DNA of 64,000 nucleotides, taken from Marinomonas polaris DSM 16579. GTDB taxonomy: Bacteria > Pseudomonadota > Gammaproteobacteria > Pseudomonadales > Marinomonadaceae. Under the pieces are notes generated by a model that made no database searches, was not told where the DNA came from, and worked only from the letters and a program-made list of their open reading frames with translations. A program made the position numbers and the translations under genes. Every line of letters begins with the position of its first letter. Position 1 is the stretch's first letter. The DNA lies in the NCBI RefSeq assembly GCF_900129155.1, contig NZ_FQVF01000012.1, positions 1 to 64,000 of the forward strand. The letters run 5' to 3'. This document shows, piece after piece, positions 9,037 to 19,500 of the stretch.

Positions 9037-9884
9037 GTACATTAGACAACACTCGTGAATTTTTCCGTCGTGATCAGGTATGGTCATTTCTAGCGCCCGA
9101 GCAAGCTGCCGTCAATGTCGACAACAAGATGATTCTCTATGTGGAAGACTTGAATCTGAGCTTCGACGGCTTTAAAGCCTTAAACAACCTTAATCTTTAT
9201 ATCAACGACGGTGAATTACGTTGTTTGATCGGTGCCAATGGCGCGGGCAAAACCACCTTGATGGATGTGATTACCGGCAAAACTCAGTGTGATTCAGGCA
9301 CGGTTTTCTTTGGGCAAAATCACAACTTATTGAACAAAGACGAAGCTGAAATTGCCCAGCTTGGTATTGGTCGTAAATTTCAAAAGCCAACCGTGTTTGA
9401 AGAGCAAACCGTGTTCGACAATTTGGAGTTATCTCTTAAAACTGACAAGCGTGTATTGCCGACTTTGTTCTCGCGTTTAACACCGACACAAATCGACCGT
9501 ATTGATGACGTATTAAAAACCATTGGTTTGGCTAAGCATAGATTCATGTTAGCGGGCGCCTTGTCTCATGGTCAAAAACAATGGTTAGAAATCGGTATGT
9601 TGCTGGTGGCTGAGCCAAGACTTTTGTTGATCGATGAACCTGTAGCCGGAATGACAGCACAAGAAACCGAACGTACGGCCGAGCTGCTAACGTCTTTGGC
9701 GGGTGAGCGTACGGTAATTGTGGTCGAACACGATATGGAATTTGTACGCAGTATTGCTCGCACGGTAACGGTATTGCATCAAGGTTCTGTTTTGGCCGAA
9801 GGCACGATGGATCAGATTCAAAGTAACAAAGACGTGATTGAGGTATACCTTGGTGAAGAAGCAGCGGCAGGAGAACAGGCATGA
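9033..9884 (+). CDS. urtD: Urea ABC transporter, ATP-binding protein UrtD
   Basis: This 283-aa cytoplasmic ATPase is LivG-like. It has Walker A GANGAGKTT, a signature written SHGQKQWLEIG in place of the common LSGGQ (normal for UrtD/LivG), and Walker B LLLIDEPVAGM followed by the switch His in VEHDMEFV. An N-terminal extension of about 35 residues precedes the ATPase core, as in other UrtD proteins. Start ATG 9033 has AAGGAG upstream. It pairs with UrtE to power urea import. Confidence 0.95.
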   Translation: MSTLDNTREFFRRDQVWSFLAPEQAAVNVDNKMILYVEDLNLSFDGFKALNNLNLYINDGELRCLIGANGAGKTTLMDVITGKTQCDSGTVFFGQNHNLLNKDEAEIAQLGIGRKFQKPTVFEEQTVFDNLELSLKTDKRVLPTLFSRLTPTQIDRIDDVLKTIGLAKHRFMLAGALSHGQKQWLEIGMLLVAEPRLLLIDEPVAGMTAQETERTAELLTSLAGERTVIVVEHDMEFVRSIARTVTVLHQGSVLAEGTMDQIQSNKDVIEVYLGEEAAAGEQA

Positions 9885-10588
9885 TTTCAATTAACAAGGT
9901 TGATCAACTTTACGGCGGCACGCAGATTCTTTGGGGCTTGGATTTAGAGATAGTACCCGGTTCGATTACTTGCATCATGGGTCGAAACGGCGTGGGTAAA
10001 ACCACCTTGCTAAAAGCCATCATGGGTTTGTTGCCGATCAAAAGTGGTGAGATCACCATGGAAGGCGAAACGCTAAACAAGCAAAGCGCAGAGAAGCGCG
10101 CTTATTCAGGTATTGGATATGTTCCACAAGGTCGAGACATTTTTCCCATGCTGACCGTGGAAGAAAATCTGCGCATTGGTTTGCCTGTGCGAGGCAAGCG
10201 TACCAAGGATTCGCCGAAAGACATCCCAGAGAAAATCTTCGAACTTTTCCCAGTATTGAAAGACATGCTGCATCGTCGCGGTGGCGATTTATCCGGTGGA
10301 CAACAACAGCAACTTGCCATCGGCCGTGCCTTGGTATTAGAACCAAAAGTCTTAATCTTGGACGAGCCTAACGAAGGCATTCAGCCCAACATTGTTAAAC
10401 AAATTGGCGATGTGATTTTAAAGCTCAATGCGGAAGAAGGTTTGACCGTTATCTTGGTGGAACAAAAGCTCGGTTTCGCCCGTCGCGTGGGTAAAGAATT
10501 TCGTTTGATGGAAAAAGGACGCATTGTGGCGGCGGATAAAATGGAGAACCTTAACGATACTTTGATAAAGCAGTATTTGGCGGTGTGA
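9881..10588 (+). CDS. urtE: Urea ABC transporter, ATP-binding protein UrtE
   Basis: This 235-aa LivF-like ATPase is the second motor subunit. Walker A GRNGVGKTT, signature LSGGQQQQLAIGRAL and Walker B VLILDEPNEGIQP are all intact; the DEPNEGIQP version is characteristic of UrtE. It overlaps urtD by ATGA with AGGAGA upstream. Urease genes begin immediately after it, so uptake and hydrolysis are probably co-expressed. Confidence 0.95.
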   Translation: MISINKVDQLYGGTQILWGLDLEIVPGSITCIMGRNGVGKTTLLKAIMGLLPIKSGEITMEGETLNKQSAEKRAYSGIGYVPQGRDIFPMLTVEENLRIGLPVRGKRTKDSPKDIPEKIFELFPVLKDMLHRRGGDLSGGQQQQLAIGRALVLEPKVLILDEPNEGIQPNIVKQIGDVILKLNAEEGLTVILVEQKLGFARRVGKEFRLMEKGRIVAADKMENLNDTLIKQYLAV

Positions 10589-10641
10589 TTTTTGCATTGG
10601 TTGGAATCAGCAGCCACGCGAAAGACGCTTATAGGGCATCA

Positions 10642-11580
10642 ATGAATAATAAACATAATCTTGCTTTGGCAGAACAATACGACCAAAAGCCGCTGCTAGA
10701 AACAAACATGCCAGTGACAGGGGATGCTTCTCACTGGCATGCGTTTCTGACCTTAGGCTTTTCTCAAACAACTCGCGGTACCGTGTTGAAAACCTGTGAT
10801 CACAAAGGGCCTTTGTACGTGCAGAAGCCTTTTTATCCTGAAGGTCGAGACACGGCGCACGTCTATTTATTGCATCCACCGGGCGGTTTGGTTTCGGGGG
10901 ATCGTCTCACGATTACGGCAAACTTAGCCGAAAATACACACGTTTTAATCACTACGCCGGGTGCTGGTCGTGTTTATCGTGCTCGTAAAGACAAAACCCT
11001 ACAACATCAAATTACCCAGTTAAACGTCGCTGAAAACAGCTTAATGGAATGGTTACCACAAGAAACCATTCTTTATCCGAATGCTCATACTCGCCTTGAA
11101 AACTGTATCGATCTTGCTGATAACGCTAAGTTTATCGGCTGGGAAATCACTTGCTTTGGCTTGCCCGCCAATAAAGAAGATTTTGGCGAAGGCCACGCAG
11201 AGCAAGGCTTTCAGATTCGTCAGAACGGTCGTCTTAAAGTTCGTGAGCGATTGGTGATAGATGATAACAGCCGAGCTATTTTTAGCGCCAAAGCCGGACT
11301 AGATGGCAAGCCAATCAATGGTTTGATGATTGCGGGGCCTTTTGATTTGACGGAACTTTCTAATTCAGTCAATCACGACGAACTGATCGATTCCTTACGC
11401 CAGCACTGTACCCAACATGGGTCATTAAGTGGCGTAAGCATGGTAGGTGAGTACATCTTAGTTCGCAGTCTTCACGATGATTCAGAACAAGTGAAACAGC
11501 TATTTATCCAGTGCTGGCGCGATATTCGTCCCGCATTAATGAACAAAGAATCCAATGAACCGAGAATTTGGTCGACCTAA
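10642..11580 (+). CDS. ureD: Urease accessory protein UreD
   Basis: UreD (UreH) binds apo-urease and forms the UreDFG scaffold through which nickel and CO2 reach the active site. The conserved N-terminal block (WHAFLTLGFSQTTRGTVL) and the LLHPPGGLVSGD and LITTPGAGRVYR segments are clear. The frame extends upstream to a GTG at 10585 overlapping the urtE stop; ATG 10642 (312 aa) is preferred because the extra residues are not typical, though its RBS is weak. ATG 10708 is another possibility. Confidence 0.9.
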   Translation: MNNKHNLALAEQYDQKPLLETNMPVTGDASHWHAFLTLGFSQTTRGTVLKTCDHKGPLYVQKPFYPEGRDTAHVYLLHPPGGLVSGDRLTITANLAENTHVLITTPGAGRVYRARKDKTLQHQITQLNVAENSLMEWLPQETILYPNAHTRLENCIDLADNAKFIGWEITCFGLPANKEDFGEGHAEQGFQIRQNGRLKVRERLVIDDNSRAIFSAKAGLDGKPINGLMIAGPFDLTELSNSVNHDELIDSLRQHCTQHGSLSGVSMVGEYILVRSLHDDSEQVKQLFIQCWRDIRPALMNKESNEPRIWST

Positions 11581-11646
11581 AAAGGTGCGCATGCTCTTTT
11601 TTGGTTCAATGAAAACAATCATAAAGTTAAATAACGGAGCATTAAA

Positions 11647-11949
11647 ATGGAACTCCTCCCTAGAGAAAAAGACAAGCTGCTTGTATTTACCGCCGCCTTG
11701 CTTGCCGAACGTCGTTTAAATCGCGGACTCAAATTGAATTACCCCGAAGCCATGGCGTACATCACCATGGAAATTATCGAGGGCGCCCGCGATGGCAAAA
11801 CCGTGGCGGAGTTGATGGCTTATGGCAAAACGGTATTAAGCGCGGAACAAGTGATGGACGGCGTGGTGGAATTGATCCATGAAGTACAAGTTGAAGCCAC
11901 ATTCCCAGATGGGACGAAACTTGTCACCGTTCATAATCCTATAAATTAG
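11647..11949 (+). CDS. ureA: Urease subunit gamma
   Basis: This 100-aa structural subunit matches the usual gamma length, with the hallmark start [20 protein letters not shown] and the [18 protein letters not shown] ending. It assembles with UreB and UreC as a trimer of trimers in the cytoplasm. A good RBS (CGGAGC) lies ten bases upstream. A 66-bp spacer separates it from ureD and could hold a promoter for the structural genes, but none is evident. Confidence 0.96.
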   Translation: MELLPREKDKLLVFTAALLAERRLNRGLKLNYPEAMAYITMEIIEGARDGKTVAELMAYGKTVLSAEQVMDGVVELIHEVQVEATFPDGTKLVTVHNPIN

Positions 11950-11964
11950 GGAAGGAGAACCCCC

Positions 11965-12282
11965 ATGATTCCAGGTGAAATACAGGTTGCCGCAGGCGTT
12001 ATTGAACTCAATGTGGGGCGCAAAACGGTGAAAATTCGTGTCGAAAATACCGGTGATCGTCCTGTGCAAATTGGCTCCCATTATCATTTTTACGAAGTGA
12101 ATCCTGCTTTGTCCTTTGATCGTACCGTGACCAAAGGCTTTCGTTTGAATATCGCGTCTGGCACGGCGGTGCGTTTTGAACCCGGTCAAGGTCGCGAAGT
12201 GGAGTTGGTTGAATACGCCGGCACGAAAACCATTTATGGCTTCCGTGGTGAAGTCATGGGCAAACTGGGAGGAGCAGAATAA
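11965..12282 (+). CDS. ureB: Urease subunit beta
   Basis: This 105-aa subunit starts [16 protein letters not shown] and has the [15 protein letters not shown] core conserved in urease beta chains. A strong AAGGAG lies upstream of ATG 11965, 15 bp after ureA. The TAA shares its last base with the ureC ATG, so ureB and ureC are translationally coupled. Confidence 0.96.
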   Translation: MIPGEIQVAAGVIELNVGRKTVKIRVENTGDRPVQIGSHYHFYEVNPALSFDRTVTKGFRLNIASGTAVRFEPGQGREVELVEYAGTKTIYGFRGEVMGKLGGAE

Positions 12283-13988
12283 TGGCGACGATGGATAGAC
12301 AAAGTTACGCGCAAATGTTCGGTCCAACCACTGGTGACCGCGTGCGTTTAGGCGATACCGATATCTGGATTCAGGTGGAAAAAGATTTCACCGTGTATGG
12401 CGACGAAGTGAAATTCGGCGGCGGCAAGGTAATTCGCGACGGCATGGGACAAAGCCAAGTGACCAATGAAGTTGCTGTAGATTTGGTGATTACCAATGCC
12501 TTGGTGCTGGATCATTGGGGCGTTGTGAAAGCTGACGTTGGCATCAAAGAAGGCCGCATTTTTAAAGTCGGTAAAGCCGGTAACCCAGACGTGCAAGATA
12601 ACGTCGATATTGTGGTCGGACCGGGAACAGAAGTCATCGCTGGCGAAGGTTCTATTTTGACCGCGGGTGGCATCGATGCGCACATTCACTTTATTTGTCC
12701 GCAACAAATTGAAGAAGCCTTGACCTCTGGTGTCACCACCATGATTGGCGGCGGCACTGGCCCAGCGACGGGAACCAAAGCGACGACTTGTACGCCGGGG
12801 CCTTGGTATCTTGGCAAGATGTTACAAGCCACCGACAGCATGCCGATGAACTTGGGCTTTTTGGGCAAAGGCAACGCCAGTCTGCCAGAAGCCTTAGAAG
12901 AACAGCTAGAAGCGGGCGCTTGTGGTCTGAAATTGCACGAAGATTGGGGAACCACGCCAGCGTCGATTGATTGCTGTTTGAGTGTGGCGGAAAAATACGA
13001 TGTGCAAGTGGCGATTCACACCGATACCTTGAACGAATCAGGCTTTGTTGACAGCACCATTGGTGCCTTTAAAGATCGCGTGATTCACACTTATCACACC
13101 GAAGGAGCGGGCGGCGGCCATGCCCCAGACATTATTCAAGCCTGTTCCAATCCGAATGTTTTACCATCGTCGACCAATCCAACCCGCCCTTATACGCGCA
13201 ACACGGTAGACGAGCATTTGGATATGTTGATGGTGTGTCACCATTTGGACAGCAATATTCCAGAAGACGTGGCCTTTGCTGATTCGCGTATTCGCAAAGA
13301 AACTATTGCTGCGGAAGACATTCTGCATGATCGTGGCGCGTTCAGTATGATTTCGTCTGATTCCCAAGCCATGGGACGAGTAGGCGAAGTGGTGACTCGT
13401 ACATGGCAAACGGCTCACAAGATGAAGCAGCAGTTTGGTTTATTGCCAGAAGACCAAGAGCTTGGTGCGGATAATTTCCGCGCCCGTCGTTACATTGCCA
13501 AGTACACCATTAACCCAGCCATTGCTCATGGTATTAGCCATGAAGTCGGATCGATTGAGCCTGGCAAAATGGCGGATTTAGTCTTGTGGAAGCCAGCTTT
13601 TTTTGCGGTGAAACCTTCGATGATCATCAAAGGCGGCATGATCGCCAGCGCGCCAATGGGCGACCCAAATGCCTCTATTCCGACGCCACAGCCAGTGCAT
13701 TATCGTCCTATGTTTGGTTCATTCGGCAAAGCCGCAGCGGCGACGTCTGTTACCTTTGTTTCTAAGGCGGCGCTGAATAATGGTTTGAAGGAAAGTCTTG
13801 GTTTGGATCGTACTTTGGTGGCCTGTAAAAACACACGCAATATTTCCAAACTTGACATGATTCATAACGATTGGTTGCCGAACATTACCGTCGATCCGCA
13901 AACCTATGAAGTGCGTGCCGATGGCGAATTATTAACCTGCGAGCCAGCTGAAGTCTTGCCCTTGGCTCAGCTTTACACTCTCTTTTAG
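12282..13988 (+). CDS. ureC: Urease subunit alpha (catalytic, nickel-binding)
   Basis: This 568-aa amidohydrolase-fold subunit hydrolyses urea to ammonia and carbamate. The bridging lysine that becomes carbamylated is K217 in GLKLHEDWG. The HxH nickel ligands appear in DAHIHF; further histidines are in AIHTDT and [20 protein letters not shown] segments. The mobile-flap cysteine is C319 with H320 (MVCHHLDSN). Length and all key residues match active bacterial ureases, so the enzyme should be functional once nickel is loaded. Confidence 0.98.
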   Translation: MATMDRQSYAQMFGPTTGDRVRLGDTDIWIQVEKDFTVYGDEVKFGGGKVIRDGMGQSQVTNEVAVDLVITNALVLDHWGVVKADVGIKEGRIFKVGKAGNPDVQDNVDIVVGPGTEVIAGEGSILTAGGIDAHIHFICPQQIEEALTSGVTTMIGGGTGPATGTKATTCTPGPWYLGKMLQATDSMPMNLGFLGKGNASLPEALEEQLEAGACGLKLHEDWGTTPASIDCCLSVAEKYDVQVAIHTDTLNESGFVDSTIGAFKDRVIHTYHTEGAGGGHAPDIIQACSNPNVLPSSTNPTRPYTRNTVDEHLDMLMVCHHLDSNIPEDVAFADSRIRKETIAAEDILHDRGAFSMISSDSQAMGRVGEVVTRTWQTAHKMKQQFGLLPEDQELGADNFRARRYIAKYTINPAIAHGISHEVGSIEPGKMADLVLWKPAFFAVKPSMIIKGGMIASAPMGDPNASIPTPQPVHYRPMFGSFGKAAAATSVTFVSKAALNNGLKESLGLDRTLVACKNTRNISKLDMIHNDWLPNITVDPQTYEVRADGELLTCEPAEVLPLAQLYTLF

Positions 13989-14011
13989 GAACGTTTTTTT
14001 AGGAACATACG

Positions 14012-14455
14012 ATGCTAGATATTTACGAAAGATTAGGCACCCATTGTCACGATCCAGTCCACACCACAGTAACGTTAACTCACGAACAGCGTGATCGTGG
14101 GCGTCTTAAACTTGTGGGCGATAACAACGAAGAAGTTCGAGTTTTCCTTGAGCGTGGTAAGCCGCTGTTAGTGGGTGAATTTTTAAAATCTGAATGCGGC
14201 AAGATAGTTCAAGTCAATGGCGCGGTTGAAGACGTAGCCCATGCCAGCTGTGAAGACTGGGAAGCCTTTTCTAAAGCCTGTTATCACTTGGGTAATCGTC
14301 ACACCAAAATCCAAATTGGCGAACGCTGGTTGCGCATCAAACCTGATCACGTTTTAGAAGACATGCTGCACATGCTTGGCTTGATCGTTACCCATGAAGA
14401 GGGCGTATTTGTCCCAGAATCTGGAGCTTATAGTCATGGGCATAGTCACCACTAG
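14012..14455 (+). CDS. ureE: Urease nickel metallochaperone UreE
   Basis: This 147-aa chaperone delivers nickel to the UreDFG-urease complex. It has the UreE fold start (RDRGRLKLVGDNNEEVRVFLERG) and conserved C-terminal core GNRHTKIQIGERWLRIKPDHVLEDML, whose His near residue 97 lies at the dimer nickel site. The tail ends in HGHSHH, a short version of the His-rich tails that store extra nickel. The last 20 nt overlap the ureF start. Confidence 0.95.
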   Translation: MLDIYERLGTHCHDPVHTTVTLTHEQRDRGRLKLVGDNNEEVRVFLERGKPLLVGEFLKSECGKIVQVNGAVEDVAHASCEDWEAFSKACYHLGNRHTKIQIGERWLRIKPDHVLEDMLHMLGLIVTHEEGVFVPESGAYSHGHSHH

Positions 14456-15143
14456 CACAGTCACCAGTAATATTGTCACCACTGACATCAGCTTGTTGCG
14501 GCTTTTGCAGCTAAGCAGTGTGGGTTTGCCAGTGGGCGGTTTTGCCTTTTCCCAAGGCATGGAATACGCCATCGACCAAGGTTGGGTAAAAAACAAAGCC
14601 GAAGTGTCCGATTGGATCGGTTTGCAGCTGCAGCAGTCTGTGGCGCGGATTGATTTGCCCGTATTGCAGCTTTGCATGGCAGCGGCTAAGCAGAATGATA
14701 CTGAACGCTTGCTTGAACTGAATGATCTGATCTTGGCGTGTCGAGAAACTAAAGAGTTGCGTTTAAACGACACCGCCATGGGCGAAGCCTTGTTTCGCTT
14801 GATGGGCAGTTTGCAAATAGACACGCCGTTTAAGCGTTTAGACGAAATGAGCTTTGTCACCCTGTTTGCCATTGCAGCGAGCCATTGGAACCTAAAACCT
14901 GATCTTGCTTCATTGGGCTTTGCTTGGTCTTGGTTGGAAAACCAAATTGCCGCCGCGACCAAACTGGTTCCCCTTGGGCAAACGCAAGCACAAGAATTAT
15001 TGGGTGAATTACAGACAGATATTCGGCACGCCATTGCCATGTCGTTAACCATTGAAGAAGACCGCATTGGCGCGGGGTTACCTGCCATCGCCATTGCCAG
15101 TGCTCAGCACGAAACACAATATTCGCGGCTGTTTCGCTCTTAG
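14436..15143 (+). CDS. ureF: Urease accessory protein UreF
   Basis: UreF bridges UreD and UreG and gates GTP hydrolysis during urease maturation. The family segment LLRLLQLSSVGLPVGGFAFSQGMEYA appears within the first 45 residues, and the length (235 aa) is typical. The frame opens earlier at 14394, but ATG 14436 with upstream GGAG is preferred because it puts the conserved block at the usual distance from the N-terminus. It overlaps ureE by 20 nt. Residues 3-17 are Thr/Val-rich and poorly conserved. Confidence 0.92.
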   Translation: MGIVTTSTVTSNIVTTDISLLRLLQLSSVGLPVGGFAFSQGMEYAIDQGWVKNKAEVSDWIGLQLQQSVARIDLPVLQLCMAAAKQNDTERLLELNDLILACRETKELRLNDTAMGEALFRLMGSLQIDTPFKRLDEMSFVTLFAIAASHWNLKPDLASLGFAWSWLENQIAAATKLVPLGQTQAQELLGELQTDIRHAIAMSLTIEEDRIGAGLPAIAIASAQHETQYSRLFRS

Positions 15144-15195
15144 GCGAAGCGGCGCTCCTATTTATTGAAGGAACATAGTTTTAAGAGGAATTAGC

Positions 15196-15837
15196 ATGAA
15201 AAAACAAACATTACGAATTGGTGTAGGTGGTCCAGTAGGATCAGGTAAAACCGCGTTGCTGCGTTCTTTGTGTAGTGCTATGCGTGACTATTACAACATT
15301 GCCGTGGTCACCAATGATATTTATACCCAAGAAGACGCGAAGTTCCTAACTCAGCATGAAGCCTTGGATGCAGATCGTATTATCGGTGTCGAAACCGGTG
15401 GTTGTCCGCATACGGCGATTCGTGAAGACGCGTCGATGAACTTGGCGGCGATTGACCAATTGCTAGAGCGCCATGGTGAATTGGATGTGGTGTTTGTGGA
15501 AAGTGGTGGCGACAACTTGAGCGCGACCTTTAGTCCAGAGCTATCCGATTTTACCATTTATGTTATTGATGTCTCCGCTGGTGACAAAATTCCTCGTAAA
15601 GGCGGCCCGGGTATTACTAAGTCCGATTTGTTGATTATTAATAAAACCGACTTGGCTCCTTTGGTTGGTGCGTCTTTGGACGTTATGGCGCACGACGCCA
15701 AAATTCAACGAGGTGATCGTCCGTTTATTTTTTCGAATCTTAAAAAAGCCCAAGGTTTGGATGAGATTATTCAGATCATTGTGTCGGAAGGGATGTTGGA
15801 AGCAAAAGAGTTACCAGCAGCGAAGGCCGTCGTTTAA
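15196..15837 (+). CDS. ureG: Urease accessory GTPase UreG
   Basis: This 213-aa SIMIBI-class GTPase couples GTP hydrolysis to nickel insertion. It has P-loop GPVGSGKTA (residues 12-20), [12 protein letters not shown], the metal-binding Cys-Pro-His in [13 protein letters not shown], and the guanine-specificity motif NKTDLA. Start ATG 15196 has an AGAGGAA RBS. All catalytic elements are present. Confidence 0.97.
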   Translation: MKKQTLRIGVGGPVGSGKTALLRSLCSAMRDYYNIAVVTNDIYTQEDAKFLTQHEALDADRIIGVETGGCPHTAIREDASMNLAAIDQLLERHGELDVVFVESGGDNLSATFSPELSDFTIYVIDVSAGDKIPRKGGPGITKSDLLIINKTDLAPLVGASLDVMAHDAKIQRGDRPFIFSNLKKAQGLDEIIQIIVSEGMLEAKELPAAKAVV

Positions 15838-15907
15838 ACGACTACTGCGCTCGTAACGTCTTTGGGAAGTATTAAGTTCAGATTTATCAAGTATTAGGAG
15901 AAAAATT

Positions 15908-16507
15908 ATGAATGCGTTGAAAGAAAGAGCATTGAAAACAAAAGGTTTGTTGGTAGCAGCTTCGGTATTAGCGTCAGGTTCTGTGCTTGCTCATCCGGGG
16001 CATGAACAAGCTTCTAGCTTTATGACGGGTTTTGCTCACCCAATGGGCGGTTTGGATCATCTTTTGGCTATGGTGGCGATTGGTCTTTGGGCAGCGAGCA
16101 TTGGAGGTCGCGCTTTGTGGGCGATTCCAGCTGCGTTTGTTGTGACTATGTTGCTGGGCGGCGGTTTAGCGGTAGCGGGTCTGAATGTGCCATTTGTTGA
16201 GCAAGGTATTTTGTTGTCAGTTATCGTTTTGGGCGCCTTGGTTCTGTTTGCTAAGCGTTTACCAACGGCGGTTTGCGTGGCGATTGCAGGGGCTTTTGCG
16301 TTATTCCACGGTGCCGCTCATGGTATGGAAATGCCTTTGAATGCCAATGGTCTGCAATATGCGTTGGGCTTTGCTTTGGCTACGGCTGGCTTACATGTGG
16401 TTGGTCTAGGCTTTGGTCAGGTAATGGCGAAAATCGGCACGCCTTTGGTGACGCGCATTAGTGGTTCTTTAATTGCGACAGCGGGTTTGTTTCTTGCTTT
16501 TGCATAA
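15908..16507 (+). CDS. ureJ: HupE/UreJ-type nickel permease
   Basis: This 199-aa inner-membrane protein of about six helices belongs to the HupE/UreJ family, which brings nickel into the cell for urease or hydrogenase. A signal-like first helix ends at LAHPGHE (residues 27-33). The signature FAHPMGGLDHLLAM carries His and Asp expected to bind nickel, and a second His set lies in FALFHGAAHGMEMP. Its place right after ureG ties it to urease nickel supply. Confidence 0.9.
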   Translation: MNALKERALKTKGLLVAASVLASGSVLAHPGHEQASSFMTGFAHPMGGLDHLLAMVAIGLWAASIGGRALWAIPAAFVVTMLLGGGLAVAGLNVPFVEQGILLSVIVLGALVLFAKRLPTAVCVAIAGAFALFHGAAHGMEMPLNANGLQYALGFALATAGLHVVGLGFGQVMAKIGTPLVTRISGSLIATAGLFLAFA

Positions 16508-16546
16508 GAAGATGGTCGGCATCTTAATGCCTAAGTCCGAGATATT

Positions 16547-19500
16547 ATGACAGCGGCACAAAAGATCTTTAAAGTGCGACGTCACTATAATAAGTGGGTT
16601 GCTGACCAAACGATGGAAGATTACGCTCTGCGTTATACTTCTAGGAATGAAAACGCCTCTCACGGTAGTGCGTCATCGCATGGGTATGCGATGACGATTG
16701 AGCGAATCGGTCATACGGCGCTCGGTGCGACCGCGTTTTTAGCTTTAGAGGGATTGGCCGCGGTTATTACACTGGCGTATGGGTTTACCAATGCCGTAGC
16801 GGCCATTCTCACGGTATTGGCGGTGTTTTTTATCACCGGTTTTCCCATTGCTTATTATTCTGCCAAGCATGGCTTGGACATAGATTTACTGACTCGAGGA
16901 GCGGGTTTTGGCTATCTTGGGTCGACGATAACCTCACTGATTTACGCCACATTCACATTTATCTTTTTTGCTATCGAAGCAGCGATTTTAGCCTCGGCGT
17001 TGGAAGTTTTGTTGGGCATTCCGTTGGCCTTGGGTTATGCGCTTTCGGCTATCTTTGTGATTCCTATCGTAACGCATGGTATTCGTGCTATTAGTCGCTT
17101 TCAAAATGGCAGCCAGTGGATTTGGTTGGTATTACAAGTGGCGGCTATCGGCGTGGTGGTGACGCAGGAATATCAAAGCTTCGAAGGCTGGACGCAATAC
17201 GCGCCGGTGGATTTACCACAAAGTACGCATTTCGATTGGATATTATTTGGCTCGGCGGCGTCTGTGTTATTTGCCTTGATGGCGCAGATTGGCGAGCAAG
17301 TCGACTATTTACGTTTTTTTCCTATCAAGAACAAACAAAACCGCCGTCGCTGGTGGTTTTGGCTTATTTTAGCTGGCCCAGGTTGGGTGTTTATTGGTGC
17401 GATCAAAATGCTGTTGGGCTCTTTTTTAGCCTACTTGGCAATCTCTGATGGTGCTTCCGCGATACAAGCCACCGATCCAACTTATTTGTATCAGCGCATC
17501 TTTTTCTTTTTAACTACCTCGCCCACTACCGCATTGATTCTGGCAGCGGTGTTTGTATTTATCTGCCAGATGAAAATCAACTTAACCAACGCCTATGCAG
17601 GTTCCATTGCTTGGTCTAATTTCTTCTCGCGTTTAACTCATTCTCATCCGGGCCGTGTCGTCTGGTTGGTATTCAACGTTACCATTGCGTTATTACTGAT
17701 GGAGTTGGGTATTTATCAAGCCTTGGGCGCGATTTTGGGCGTGTTTGCCATCGCGGCGGTGAGCTGGCTGGGCAGTTTGTCGGCGGATTTATTGATCAAC
17801 AAACCGTTGGGATTAAGTCCCAATTATGTCGAGTTTAAACGCGCGCATTTATACGACATTAATCCTGTAGGAACAGGCTCGATGTTGATCGCGACCACGT
17901 TAGGGTTAGTGAGCTATTTAGGTGTCTTTGGTGAAGTGGCGAAAAGCTTGTGTCACTTTATTTCGTTAGGTTCTTGTTTCGTGTTTGTGCCGCTGATTGC
18001 TTGGCTTACCAAGGGCAAATATTACCTTGCGCGCCAAAGCCCAGAGCTGATTCCGATGATAGAGCTAGCAAGACAGCGCAACCCTAAGTATGTCACCTTG
18101 ACCTGCGGGATTTGTGAGAATGCTTTCGAAACGGAAGACATGAGTTTTTGTTCTGCCTACATGCAGCCAATTTGTTCTTTGTGTTGTTCCTTGGATGTGC
18201 GCTGTTTAGACAGTTGTAAGCCGCAGGCGAGTATTGGTCAGCAGAGTGATTATTTCTTAAAGCTGTTTTTGCCCAAAGGTTTGGTAAAAGCGCTGAGTTC
18301 GCGCTTTGGTCGTTTTGCGTCTTTGTTGTTGGTGATCAATATCATTAACGCGGCACTGATGATGTTGATTTATCGGCAGATGGCACCGAGTTCGCTGAAT
18401 GAAGCTGTCTTGCTGAAAGACACCATGTTGGCGCTGTTTTTCACCTTATTGATCGTATCTGGCGTTTTGTCGTGGTTGTTTGTGTTGGCGCATGAAAGTC
18501 GAGTGGTGGCGCAGAAAGAATCGAATCGCCAAACGCGAAAACTGATACGTGAGATTGACGCTCACCAAGAAACTGACCGTGCATTACAAAATGCCAAAGA
18601 GCAGGCAGAGCGGGCAAATGAGGCGAAAAGTCGTTATCTAACTGGTATCAGCCATGAATTACGCACGCCGCTGCAATCTATTATTGGCTATGCGCAACTC
18701 TTGTCAGAAAAAGCCAATACGCCATCTGGGCATCAGAATGGCTTGGATATTATTCATCGCAGCGGTTTGTATTTGGCAGATTTGATCGAAGGTTTGTTGG
18801 ATATTTCGAAGATCGAAGCGGGGCGCTTTGATCTGTACCGCAATACGGTGGATTTTCCGAAATTGATCGATCAGCTAAACAGTATGTTTGCCATGCAGGC
18901 TCGTGACAAAGGCATTCAATTACAATCGAAAATTCTCGCGCCTTTGCCTCAGCATGTGGTGACGGATGAAAAGCGTTTGCGGCAAATTTTGATCAATTTG
19001 TTGTCAAATGCGGTGAAATACACGCCAAAAGGCTCGGTTTTGTTCGAAGTGAACTATCGCAATCAAGTGGCGGAGTTTGTTATTCGAGACACGGGCGTTG
19101 GTATTAAAGAAGGACATTTAAAGCGTATTTTTGATCCGTTTGAGCGAGTCCGCGACGTCAGTACTGGCAATTTACCCGGCACTGGCTTGGGCTTGACCAT
19201 AGTGAAGTTGCTGACGGAAATTATGGGCGGTGATATACAAGCTCATTCTGTGGTCGGCGAGGGCAGTGAGTTTCGCGTTAGCCTGATGTTGCCTTGGGTC
19301 AGCCAAGGAGATGGCTCGGCTTATGAATACAAACGCATCGTGAGTTATCGTGGCTATCAGCGTACTCTGATGGTGGTGGATGATGACCCTGTGGTGCGTG
19401 GTTTGTTGTCGGATATTCTCGTGCCGCTTGGTTTTAATGTGTTGGAAGCCGCCGATGCTGAAAGCTGCTTGGATGAGTTGGAATCCTGCTCTCCGGATTT

